From positions 62,001-126,000 of the forward strand of contig NZ_JACOOZ010000002.1 in NCBI RefSeq assembly GCF_014287775.1: a stretch of 64,000 bases of DNA, in the 5' to 3' direction. Within the stretch, counting starts at the first letter, position 1. Each line of letters starts with the position of its first letter. This document shows, in pieces, positions 18,836 through 25,850 of the stretch. The notes under the pieces are model-generated. The model did not search any database and had not been told where the DNA came from. It saw only the letters and a list, made by a program, of their open reading frames with translations. The position numbers and the translations under genes are program-made. Source of the DNA: Eubacterium_G segne (GTDB taxonomy: Bacteria; Bacillota; Clostridia; Lachnospirales; Lachnospiraceae).

Positions 18836-19708
18836 TTATTTTACGAAAAATGATGCCACTATGGCTATCAGTCCAACTAATCCGCAATAAGCTGAAAAAT
18901 ATTTAAACTGCTTATTTCTTACAACTACAAGCATTGTTTTAATACATATGTAACCTACCACGGCAGACACTAAAGCTCCTGCCACGTAGCACTCAACACC
19001 TGTTTTTGCAATGTCTGTGTGCATATCAGGAATGTTTAACACACAGGCACCCATTATAGCCGGAATTGACATAATAAAGGAATATTTTACAACAAAATCT
19101 CTTCTAAGTCCACATAAAAGACCTGCTGTAATGGTTGTTCCTGAACGTGATAATCCCGGAAGAGTTGCTATCCCCTGACAAATTCCTATAAAAACTGCGT
19201 TTAAATATGTAGTTTTCTTTGGTGTTTTATTTCCGTTTGGTATATTATCTGAAATTACAAGTAATATGGCTGTTATTAAAAGACAAATTCCCGGAACAAT
19301 AAGAGTATGGGATGCATTATCTACTAAATTCTTACCTACAATACCTATTATTCCCGTAGGTATGGTTGAAACAATAATTAATAACGCAAATTTTCTATAT
19401 GATGTTCTGATTATTTTTCTGTATTCCGGATTCTTTTTGGTTGTCTTCCATCTTATGTAATAAAACACATTAGCAACGAAATCCACCACTATTCCGATTC
19501 CATCATATATTAATCTTCCAATATCCCGCCAGTATATAACAAATACTGCAATTAATGTTCCCAAATGTAAAAATACATCAAAAGATGTACCTACATCTTC
19601 AAGTCCGAAAATCTGCTGGAATATAGCAAGATGTCCCGAACTGCTCACAGGAAGAAATTCCGTCACTCCCTGTATTATTCCAAGAAAAATTGACTCTAAT
19701 AAACTCAT
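18836..19708 (-). CDS. uppP: Undecaprenyl-diphosphatase (BacA type)
   Basis: UppP regenerates undecaprenyl phosphate for peptidoglycan export and gives bacitracin tolerance. The membrane protein (290 aa, about eight hydrophobic segments) has the two catalytic motifs of the family: GVTEFLPVSSSGHLAI at about 14-29, with conserved Glu and Ser residues, and LPGLSRSGTTI near 185, with the conserved Arg. It is the first gene of the ftsK-fhs-folD block and has its own predicted promoter. Confidence 0.97.
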   Translation of the reverse strand: MSLLESIFLGIIQGVTEFLPVSSSGHLAIFQQIFGLEDVGTSFDVFLHLGTLIAVFVIYWRDIGRLIYDGIGIVVDFVANVFYYIRWKTTKKNPEYRKIIRTSYRKFALLIIVSTIPTGIIGIVGKNLVDNASHTLIVPGICLLITAILLVISDNIPNGNKTPKKTTYLNAVFIGICQGIATLPGLSRSGTTITAGLLCGLRRDFVVKYSFIMSIPAIMGACVLNIPDMHTDIAKTGVECYVAGALVSAVVGYICIKTMLVVVRNKQFKYFSAYCGLVGLIAIVASFFVK

Positions 19709-19748
19709 TTGTAACTCCTTATTTCTTTAGTTAACCATAATCTATAAT

Positions 19749-19777
19749 ATTTTACTATTTTTCACCACTATATTCAA
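19749..19777 (-). promoter_or_regulatory. Predicted promoter of uppP-ftsK
   Basis: On the minus strand TTGAAT (19777-19772) and TAAAAT (19754-19749) are 17 bp apart, about 35 nt before the uppP start codon. The -10 matches the consensus at 5 of 6 bases. Confidence 0.55.
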
Positions 19778-19824
19778 GTTATTTAGTTTTTGTATTGTAA
19801 TGCCCCGGTGTCCAATGTAATTTA

Positions 19825-20472
19825 TCAGGATTTTTTGTCAATAAGTTCATACAACTTTTTTATGGCATCTTTTAGGCTTCCTATTTCATTTATTATTCCT
19901 TCATTCACTGCTTCCTTACCTACAAGAATGCTTCCCACATCCTTTGTCATAACTTCTGTTTCCATCATTAATTCCATAAGCTTTTGTTCTTTTATGTCAC
20001 AATGGTCTAATATAAAAGAATTAATTCTCTCCTGAATTTTTTTAAAATAATCATAGGTCTGGGGAACTCCTATAAACAGTCCATTCATTCTCACAGGATG
20101 AATAACCATGGTACCTGTTTTAACAATAAAGGAATAGTCTGTTGATACTGCAAGAGGAACACCAATGGAGTGGCTGCCTCCTAAAACTAATGACACTGTA
20201 GGCTTACTAAGTCCCGATATCATTTCTGCAATTGCAAGACCACATTCAACATCCCCACCTACTGTATTTAATATTACCAGAAGCCCATCTGTTTCTGCAT
20301 CATCTTCTACCTGTGCTAACTGAGGAAGCACGTGTTCATATTTAGTTGCCTTGGTTCCTGATGCCACATTTTCGTGTCCTTCAATTTCCCCGATTATATT
20401 TAAAAGATGTATTTTTTTGTGTCTGCTGTTGTTATTTAAGTCTGTCTGACCGTATTCTTTTATTTCGTCCAT
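19825..20472 (-). CDS. tepA: ClpP-like serine protease, TepA/YmfB family
   Basis: This is a ClpP-fold peptidase of the SppA/TepA type. In Bacillus the tepA gene is also next to spoIIIE, and the product was named translocation-enhancing protein. The 215 residues contain the oxyanion region NTVGGDVECG, the nucleophile motif GGSHSIGVPLA with Ser102, and a His-containing VIHPVRMNG motif with His125. KYEHVLPQ at 44-51 is a family landmark, so the start at 20472 is well placed. There is no signal peptide. Its ribosome-binding site GGGGGA is buried in a 17-bp stem (see the hairpin at 20474-20562). Confidence 0.9.
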   Translation of the reverse strand: MDEIKEYGQTDLNNNSRHKKIHLLNIIGEIEGHENVASGTKATKYEHVLPQLAQVEDDAETDGLLVILNTVGGDVECGLAIAEMISGLSKPTVSLVLGGSHSIGVPLAVSTDYSFIVKTGTMVIHPVRMNGLFIGVPQTYDYFKKIQERINSFILDHCDIKEQKLMELMMETEVMTKDVGSILVGKEAVNEGIINEIGSLKDAIKKLYELIDKKS

Positions 20473-20473
20473 A

Positions 20474-20562
20474 AAAAATCCCCCATATTGATGATATACA
20501 ATGTACGGATTTTCAAATTAACTTTCCGTACAATATAATACTCTCCAATATAGGGGATTTTT
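20474..20562 (-). promoter_or_regulatory. Long hairpin: hisA-operon terminator overlapping the tepA ribosome-binding site
   Basis: AAAAATCCCCCATATTG (20474-20490) pairs with CAATATAGGGGATTTTT (20546-20562) over 17 positions, 16 perfect and one G-U type. A second 7-bp stem lies inside (TGTACGG 20502-20508, CCGTACA 20526-20532). On the minus strand the downstream arm holds the GGGGGA ribosome-binding site of tepA and ends in a T run at the tepA ATG. It can act as terminator for cysK-metY-hisA and as a block to tepA translation. Confidence 0.75.
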
Positions 20563-20578
20563 ATACTATTATATAATT

Positions 20579-21349
20579 TTAAAACTGTTCTTTTACTTTA
20601 TCATATGGTAACTTTCCACCAAACAAATCCAGCGCACTTCCAATGGTAAAATCCATTTTACCATTAGAAATCTCCCTGAACCTTTCTATTTGTTCCATAG
20701 TGGATATCCCACCTGCATAGGTTATGGGAATATCAGTAAATTCAGATAGCATAGCTACCAAATCTTCTTCCATTCCACCTGATTTTCCTTCAACATCCAC
20801 ACCGTGTATAAGAAATTCATCACAATATTCCGACAGTTTTTTCAATGTTTCAATATTAACTACTTCATCAGTGAATTTTTGCCATCTGTCTGTTACTATG
20901 TAATACTGTCCGTCTTTCTTTCTACAGCTTAAATCCAAAACAATACACTCTTTTCCCACAGCTTCCACAAGACTTTTAAGATTTCCGTAATTAACTCTTC
21001 CATCTTTAAATACATAAGATGTGACAATTACATGGGATGCCCCTGCCTTTATATAATCCTGTGCATTTACAGCTGTAACGCCGCCGCCTATCTGCATCCC
21101 TTTAGGATATGCAGACAACGCCTCTATTGCCTGTTTCTTTGATTCCTTAAAAAATTCCGAACCGCCGGCATTTAATATTATTATATGTCCGCCTTTTAGC
21201 CCGTCTTTTTTATAAAGATTAGCATAGTAGACTGCATTTTTTTCAGATACAAAATTTTCTTCTGCCTGATTTCCCTTGTCTTTAAGGCTGCTACCTACTA
21301 ACTGTTTCACTTTTCCGTTGTGTATGTCTATGCATGGTCTGAATTTCAT
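20579..21349 (-). CDS. hisA: Eukaryotic-type HisA (ProFAR isomerase)
   Basis: HisA isomerises the aminoaldose ProFAR to the aminoketose PRFAR in histidine synthesis (TIM barrel). The 256-residue sequence begins FRPCIDIHNGKVKQLVG with catalytic Asp8 and contains LDLSCRKKDGQYYIVTDRWQ at about 138-157. These are features I recognise from the fungal/plant HIS6-like branch and not from the usual bacterial HisA. The phosphate-binding GGG and AGG loops are present. It is the last gene of a sulfur amino-acid operon, 29 nt after metY, with no other his genes in the window. Confidence 0.88.
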   Translation of the reverse strand: MKFRPCIDIHNGKVKQLVGSSLKDKGNQAEENFVSEKNAVYYANLYKKDGLKGGHIIILNAGGSEFFKESKKQAIEALSAYPKGMQIGGGVTAVNAQDYIKAGASHVIVTSYVFKDGRVNYGNLKSLVEAVGKECIVLDLSCRKKDGQYYIVTDRWQKFTDEVVNIETLKKLSEYCDEFLIHGVDVEGKSGGMEEDLVAMLSEFTDIPITYAGGISTMEQIERFREISNGKMDFTIGSALDLFGGKLPYDKVKEQF

Positions 21350-21378
21350 TTTTATTACCTTATTTCGTAAGTTTTATG

Positions 21379-22653
21379 TTATGCATTTAATGCCTGCTCT
21401 AAATCTGCAATAATGTCCTCAGCATCTTCAATTCCTACAGAGAATCTGATTAAATCCGGCTGAACTCCTGCCTCAATTAACTGTTCATCTGTCATCTGTC
21501 TATGAGTGTGACTTGCAGGATGTAGCACACATGAACGGGCATCAGCCACATGAGTCACTATTGCCACGAACTTAAGATTATCCATAAATTTAATGGATGC
21601 ATCACGACCACCTTTTATACCAAAGGTTAAAACGCCACATGTTCCATTAGGCATATACTTCTGTGCCAAATCATAATATTTGTCACCCTCTAATCCCGGA
21701 TAATTAACCCAGGCTACCTTGTCATTTGCCTTAAGCCATTTAGCCACTTTTAATGCATTTTCACAGTGTCTTGGAACTCTTAAATGTAATGTTTCAAGGC
21801 CTACATTTAGCAAAAATGAATTTGTAGGTGAAGGAATTGATCCTAAATCCCTCATAACCTGTGCTGTTGCCTTTGTAATATATCCGCTTTTTCCAAATTT
21901 TTCTGCATAAACTAACCCATGATATGATTCATCCGGCTCTGTCATTCCCGGGAATTTATCAGCATGAGCCATCCAGTCAAAGTTTCCACTGTCAACAATT
22001 GCTCCACCTACTGCCATGGCATGACCATCCATATATTTAGTTGTGGAGTGAGTTACTATATCAACTCCAAATTCAAAAGGTCTGCAATTAATAGGTGTCG
22101 GGAATGTGTTATCCACAATAAGAGGAACACCATGACTGTGAGCTGCCTTTGCGAATTTTTCAAAATCAAACACTACAAGAGACGGATTTGACACCGATTC
22201 ACCAAATACACACTTTGTATTTGTTTTAAATTCTTTTTCTAAATCTTCCGGTGAAATATCCGGATCTACAAATGTAACATCTATTCCCATTTTCTTCATG
22301 GTTACACCAAATAAATTAAAGGTTCCTCCATATACATTTGATGAACAGATAAAGTGGTCTCCTGCTTCACAAATATTAAAAACTGCGTAAAAATTGGCTG
22401 CCTGACCTGATGATGTAAGCATGGCTGCCACTCCACCTTCTAACTCACATATTTTTGAAGCTACTGCATCATTAGTAGGGTTCTGAAGTCTTGTATAAAA
22501 ATATCCGCTATCCTCTAAATCAAACAGTCTTCCCATTTGCTCTGATGTATCATATTTAAATGTGGTGCTTTGATAAATAGGCAAAACTCTCGGTTCTCCC
22601 TTTGTAGGCTTCCATCCGCCCTGTACGCATATTGTTCCTTTGTTGTTATTCAC
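21379..22653 (-). CDS. metY: O-acetylhomoserine aminocarboxypropyltransferase (sulfhydrylase)
   Basis: This PLP enzyme of the Cys/Met metabolism family makes homocysteine directly from O-acetylhomoserine and sulfide. The 424 residues show the PLP lysine in THSTTKYMDG (Lys206), the SSGQAAN segment around 81-87, and GESVSNPSL. The length and the VTHVADARSC stretch near the C-terminus favour the sulfhydrylase branch over cystathionine gamma-synthase (about 380 aa). It is co-transcribed with cysK and a small membrane protein. Confidence 0.93.
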   Translation of the reverse strand: MNNNKGTICVQGGWKPTKGEPRVLPIYQSTTFKYDTSEQMGRLFDLEDSGYFYTRLQNPTNDAVASKICELEGGVAAMLTSSGQAANFYAVFNICEAGDHFICSSNVYGGTFNLFGVTMKKMGIDVTFVDPDISPEDLEKEFKTNTKCVFGESVSNPSLVVFDFEKFAKAAHSHGVPLIVDNTFPTPINCRPFEFGVDIVTHSTTKYMDGHAMAVGGAIVDSGNFDWMAHADKFPGMTEPDESYHGLVYAEKFGKSGYITKATAQVMRDLGSIPSPTNSFLLNVGLETLHLRVPRHCENALKVAKWLKANDKVAWVNYPGLEGDKYYDLAQKYMPNGTCGVLTFGIKGGRDASIKFMDNLKFVAIVTHVADARSCVLHPASHTHRQMTDEQLIEAGVQPDLIRFSVGIEDAEDIIADLEQALNA

Positions 22654-22675
22654 TTTCTAACCTCCTGTGCTTTCA

Positions 22676-22888
22676 TTATTCCGGTTTATAATCCTTAAGA
22701 CATATGTGTCCCACAATACAACTAATGGCAAATAAAACTACAATAACTGCCACTGAAATCAAAAAGAATTCCATTTGCATAATTGGTATTACACATACAT
22801 CAATAAAGAATAATACAAATAAAACAGTTGATATTTTATTACATATCTGTCCTATTTTTATTTTCTTATCTTCCTTTGTTTCCTGCAT
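22676..22888 (-). CDS. Small two-span membrane protein in the cysK-metY operon
   Basis: I do not recognise this 70-residue protein. A polar Lys/Glu-rich N-terminus (1-16) is followed by two hydrophobic segments, VLFVLFFIDVCVIPI and FFLISVAVIVVLFAISCIV, and a short charged tail KDYKPE. It is probably real: it fills the gap between cysK and metY exactly, its ribosome-binding site (AAGGAG) overlaps the cysK stop codon, and base use matches its neighbours. A role linked to sulfur uptake or to holding an enzyme at the membrane would be guesswork. Confidence 0.7.
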   Translation of the reverse strand: MQETKEDKKIKIGQICNKISTVLFVLFFIDVCVIPIMQMEFFLISVAVIVVLFAISCIVGHICLKDYKPE

Positions 22889-22897
22889 ATTAGCTCC

Positions 22898-23827
22898 TTA
22901 TTCATCAAACAACGGCGTTGAAAAATATCTTTCTGCCGTATCCGGCAATACAGTTACCACTGTTTTTCCTTTTCCTAACTTTTTTGCCAGCTTTATGGCT
23001 GCTGCAACATTTGTTCCACTGGAAATTCCGCACATAAGCCCCTCTTTTTTAGCTAAGTCCTTGGCTGTACTTATTGCCTCTTCGTCAGTAACTATATAAA
23101 TGTTATCATATATATTCCGGTCTAAAATATCAGGTATAACTCCGTCTCCTATTCCCATTTGCAAATGAGTTCCGATATTTCCACCTGCTAAAATGGCTGC
23201 ATTTTCCGGTTCCACTGCCCATATTTCAATGTCAGGATTTTGTGCCTTTAAAACCTTACCTATTCCTGTAATGGTGCCACCGGTTCCTATACCTGAGCAG
23301 AATCCGTCTATGTTTCCCTCTACCTGCTCCATGATTTCCAATCCGGTATGATGTTTATGAGCCTTAACATTGTTAGGATTGGCAAACTGCTGTGGTACAA
23401 ACACCTTTGGATTGTCCTCTGCCATTTTAAGTGCTGTTTTAAGACATTCATCTATACACTTTCCAATGTCTCCGTCATCATGGATAAGAATAACCTCTGC
23501 TCCATAATGTTTAACTAGCTTTCTTCTTTCCTCACTAACAGAGTCAGGCATTATAATAATAGTTTTATATCCTTTTACCGCTCCTACTAATGCCAGTCCG
23601 ATTCCCTGATTTCCACTGGTAGGTTCAACTATTATTGTATCCTTGTTTATTTTGCCTTCTGCTTCTGCCGCCTTAATCATTTCATAAGCCGTTCTTGTTT
23701 TTATTGAGCCACCTACATTTAATCCCTCAAACTTCACAAGAACCTGAGCTGAATCTTCATCAACCATATGGTTAAGACGCACCATAGGTGTATGTCCGAT
23801 AAATTCTAATACATTGTTATAAATCAT
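22898..23827 (-). CDS. cysK: Cysteine synthase family PLP enzyme
   Basis: This enzyme probably condenses O-acetylserine with sulfide to give cysteine (fold type II PLP). PLP Lys43 sits in NVGGSIKTR, where the usual family motif is NPGGSVKDR. The substrate loop reads PTSGNQG in place of PTSGNTG. GIGTGGTITGIGKVL, the phosphate-binding loop, and the C-terminal GISSGTNVAAA are present. The changed loops could mean a different amino-acid or nucleophile preference, though cysteine synthase remains most likely beside metY. It is the first gene of the operon. Confidence 0.88.
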   Translation of the reverse strand: MIYNNVLEFIGHTPMVRLNHMVDEDSAQVLVKFEGLNVGGSIKTRTAYEMIKAAEAEGKINKDTIIVEPTSGNQGIGLALVGAVKGYKTIIIMPDSVSEERRKLVKHYGAEVILIHDDGDIGKCIDECLKTALKMAEDNPKVFVPQQFANPNNVKAHKHHTGLEIMEQVEGNIDGFCSGIGTGGTITGIGKVLKAQNPDIEIWAVEPENAAILAGGNIGTHLQMGIGDGVIPDILDRNIYDNIYIVTDEEAISTAKDLAKKEGLMCGISSGTNVAAAIKLAKKLGKGKTVVTVLPDTAERYFSTPLFDE

Positions 23828-23910
23828 TTCTAATATCCTTAATGTTCCTTTATTACATTATATAATTTTGTCAACTTGTATTATTATAACTTTAACCAAT
23901 ATATTAAGCA

Positions 23911-23925
23911 AGTTTAATTTAAACT
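23911..23925. promoter_or_regulatory. Inverted repeat upstream of cysK
   Basis: AGTTTA-ATT-TAAACT lies about 85 bp before the cysK start, in the short gap after kdpE. It could be an operator half-site pair for a sulfur regulator. The promoter nearby is unclear; no S-box or T-box sequence is visible. Confidence 0.3.
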
Positions 23926-23936
23926 AAACAAATATG

Positions 23937-24638
23937 CTAACTATTCATTCTATATCCAACACCTAATTCATTTATTATGTACTTTGCTTCTCCCGGCTTT
24001 ATTCCCAGTTTTCTTCTTATATTTGCCATGTTCACCTGAAGCTTTTTAACGCTTCCCTCATCAGGATAGCCCCATATTGCCTTAATTATGGCTGTATACG
24101 TCATCATTTTTCCGGCATGTTCCGATAAAAACGCCACAATATTGTACTCTGTCTGGGTTAATTTTACTTCTTTTTCATCAACAAAAACCTGTCTTCCATC
24201 ATAATCTATAACAAGTCCCTCTAATGTGAACTTTCCTCCCGGCAGTTTTCCCTCCTCAGAGCTGTGTCTTGTATTTCTAAGAGCTGCTCTTACCCTTGCT
24301 AACAGTTCCGCCGAGCTAAAGGGCTTTGTTACATAATCGTTTGCCCCTGCATCAAGAGCAACTACCTTATCCCTTTCATTAGAACGGGCTGACAATATAA
24401 TAATAGGAGTCAGTGAGTCATCCCTTACTTTCTTTAAGAAATACATTCCATCCCTGTCAGGAAGACCTAAGTCCAAAATAATAATGTCAGGGAGATGAGA
24501 TGTGTACATTCCCAGGGCTCTCTCACAGTTTTCTGCTACAACAACCTGATAACCTGCCGATTTAAGTATGGTTGTTACCAGATTTCTAATATTATTTTCA
24601 TCTTCTACTAATAAAACCTTATATTTATTATTAGGCAT
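23937..24638 (-). CDS. kdpE: KdpE-like OmpR-family response regulator
   Basis: This regulator has a receiver domain with phospho-acceptor Asp56 (IIILDLGLPDRDG), conserved Lys in VTKPFSSAEL, and a winged-helix DNA-binding domain (about 135-230) ending in LGVGYRM. Residue pattern and partner point to the KdpE branch, which in other bacteria activates the KdpFABC potassium pump. No kdpFABC or trk genes are in the window, so the target is unknown. It overlaps the sensor gene by 8 bp, so the two are coupled. Confidence 0.88.
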   Translation of the reverse strand: MPNNKYKVLLVEDENNIRNLVTTILKSAGYQVVVAENCERALGMYTSHLPDIIILDLGLPDRDGMYFLKKVRDDSLTPIIILSARSNERDKVVALDAGANDYVTKPFSSAELLARVRAALRNTRHSSEEGKLPGGKFTLEGLVIDYDGRQVFVDEKEVKLTQTEYNIVAFLSEHAGKMMTYTAIIKAIWGYPDEGSVKKLQVNMANIRRKLGIKPGEAKYIINELGVGYRMNS

Positions 24639-25692
24639 CTATTTCTTCCTCCGTATCTAATGTAAATCTGAAAACAGCACCGCCACCTTTAATATTTTCT
24701 GCACTAATGTCCCCTCCATGTGCCTTTATAATGGTTTTACATACGGACAATCCTATTCCCGTATTGCGTTTTTGTCCGTCTGAAGGTTCTTCCTTATTCT
24801 CATAATATCCGGAAAATATGTATGGCAATTTTTCTTTACTGATTCCACAGCCATTGTCCTTTATTTCAAATATAGCCTGCTTCCCCAATACAAACACCCG
24901 AAGTATTAATTCTGTCATTCCCTCTGCGTGCTGTATGGCATTTTCCAATATATTTACTATAACCTGTTCAATAAGCATTGCATCCATTGGTATGACAACA
25001 ATATCCTCCGGCAAGTCCAATGTTATATCAAAGTCAGGGTATCTTTTTCTAAATTTCACAATTACTGAATCTATCAGTTCCTCTAAAACTATTGGTGTTT
25101 TTATTATTTTCACATTTCCACTGTCAATTCTTGTAATAGATAAAAGATTTTCCACCATTCTTACAAGCCATTCCGAATCCTCTTTTATTCCCTGTAATAT
25201 TTTGGTTTGTTGTTCTTCCTCTAGTGTATCCCTGTTTTCTAACAATGTAGCTGCTGAACCATAAATAGTGGTAAGGGGAGTTCTTAAGTCATGGGAAACC
25301 GCCCTTAAAAGATTGGCTCTCATTCTTTCCTTCTCTCCTTCAGCTTTCATTGCCTCATGCCTTTTTATCTGAGTGGTTAATGTACTTGTTAATATGGCTA
25401 TAACTATCATTACAATTGCAGAAATCATATTAACAGGTATCATAAAATTAATTGAAAAGAACGGAAATGTAAAAGCATAGTTAACGGCAATCATGGAAAT
25501 AAAAGCTGCCACTATTCCATATACATATCCGTTTGTTAAAAGGGATATTAAAAATACAGCAAATATAAACACTGCTGTTATATGTTCATGTACCTTAAAC
25601 ACATGTTGCAACAACAAGCTTATTACAAAAGAAATTAATAATATTCCCGCTGTCATTAATATATTTTTTAAATATGATTTATCTTTTACCAT
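24631..25692 (-). CDS. Short KdpD-like sensor histidine kinase
   Basis: This kinase has four membrane segments in the first about 108 residues, the DUF4118 arrangement of KdpD. A HisKA motif AVSHDLRTPLTT follows (His about 134), then an HATPase domain with NILENAIQHA, DNGCGIS and NTGIGLSVCK. The N-terminal KdpD and universal-stress-protein domains (about 400 residues in full-length KdpD) are absent. Upstream is only a 150-nt intergenic region, so this is a shortened family member, not a frameshifted gene. I chose the ATG at 25692 (353 aa) because the upstream GTG overlaps the GGAGAG site. Confidence 0.88.
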   Translation of the reverse strand: MVKDKSYLKNILMTAGILLISFVISLLLQHVFKVHEHITAVFIFAVFLISLLTNGYVYGIVAAFISMIAVNYAFTFPFFSINFMIPVNMISAIVMIVIAILTSTLTTQIKRHEAMKAEGEKERMRANLLRAVSHDLRTPLTTIYGSAATLLENRDTLEEEQQTKILQGIKEDSEWLVRMVENLLSITRIDSGNVKIIKTPIVLEELIDSVIVKFRKRYPDFDITLDLPEDIVVIPMDAMLIEQVIVNILENAIQHAEGMTELILRVFVLGKQAIFEIKDNGCGISKEKLPYIFSGYYENKEEPSDGQKRNTGIGLSVCKTIIKAHGGDISAENIKGGGAVFRFTLDTEEEIDA

Positions 25693-25749
25693 AGCCACTC
25701 TCCTTCGTATCTGATTAATGATACCACATAGCCAATTAAGATATAGTAA

Positions 25750-25799
25750 AATATCTCCAAAGCTTTATTATATATCATAATATTCGCCCTGGAGATATT
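25750..25799. promoter_or_regulatory. Inverted repeat flanking the probable kdpDE promoter region
   Basis: AATATCTCCA (25750-25759) and TGGAGATATT (25790-25799) form a perfect 10-bp inverted repeat. On the minus strand a TATAAT lies in the 30-nt spacer. It looks like a paired operator around the -10 of the sensor/regulator operon, but no good -35 could be assigned. Confidence 0.4.
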
Positions 25800-25805
25800 C
25801 CATAT

Positions 25806-25832
25806 TTGTACAAAATTTAAGATTTTGTGCAA
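25806..25832 (-). terminator. Hairpin after pnp
   Basis: TTGTACAAAAT (25806-25816) pairs with ATTTTGTGCAA (25822-25832), an 11-bp stem with one G-U type pair, about 20 nt beyond the pnp stop. No T run follows, so it may protect the 3' end or terminate weakly. Confidence 0.4.
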
Positions 25833-25850
25833 CGTTTCTATTTAATTTAT

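Noticed and set aside
23828..23936. S-box or T-box riboswitch in front of cysK-metY
   Set aside because: The spacer is about 110 nt and shows none of the conserved SAM or T-box sequences; only a small inverted repeat is present.
25693..25850. Sensor kinase gene truncated by frameshift or deletion
   Set aside because: The upstream region is a short A+T-rich intergenic stretch with a promoter-like element and no KdpD-N coding remnant.
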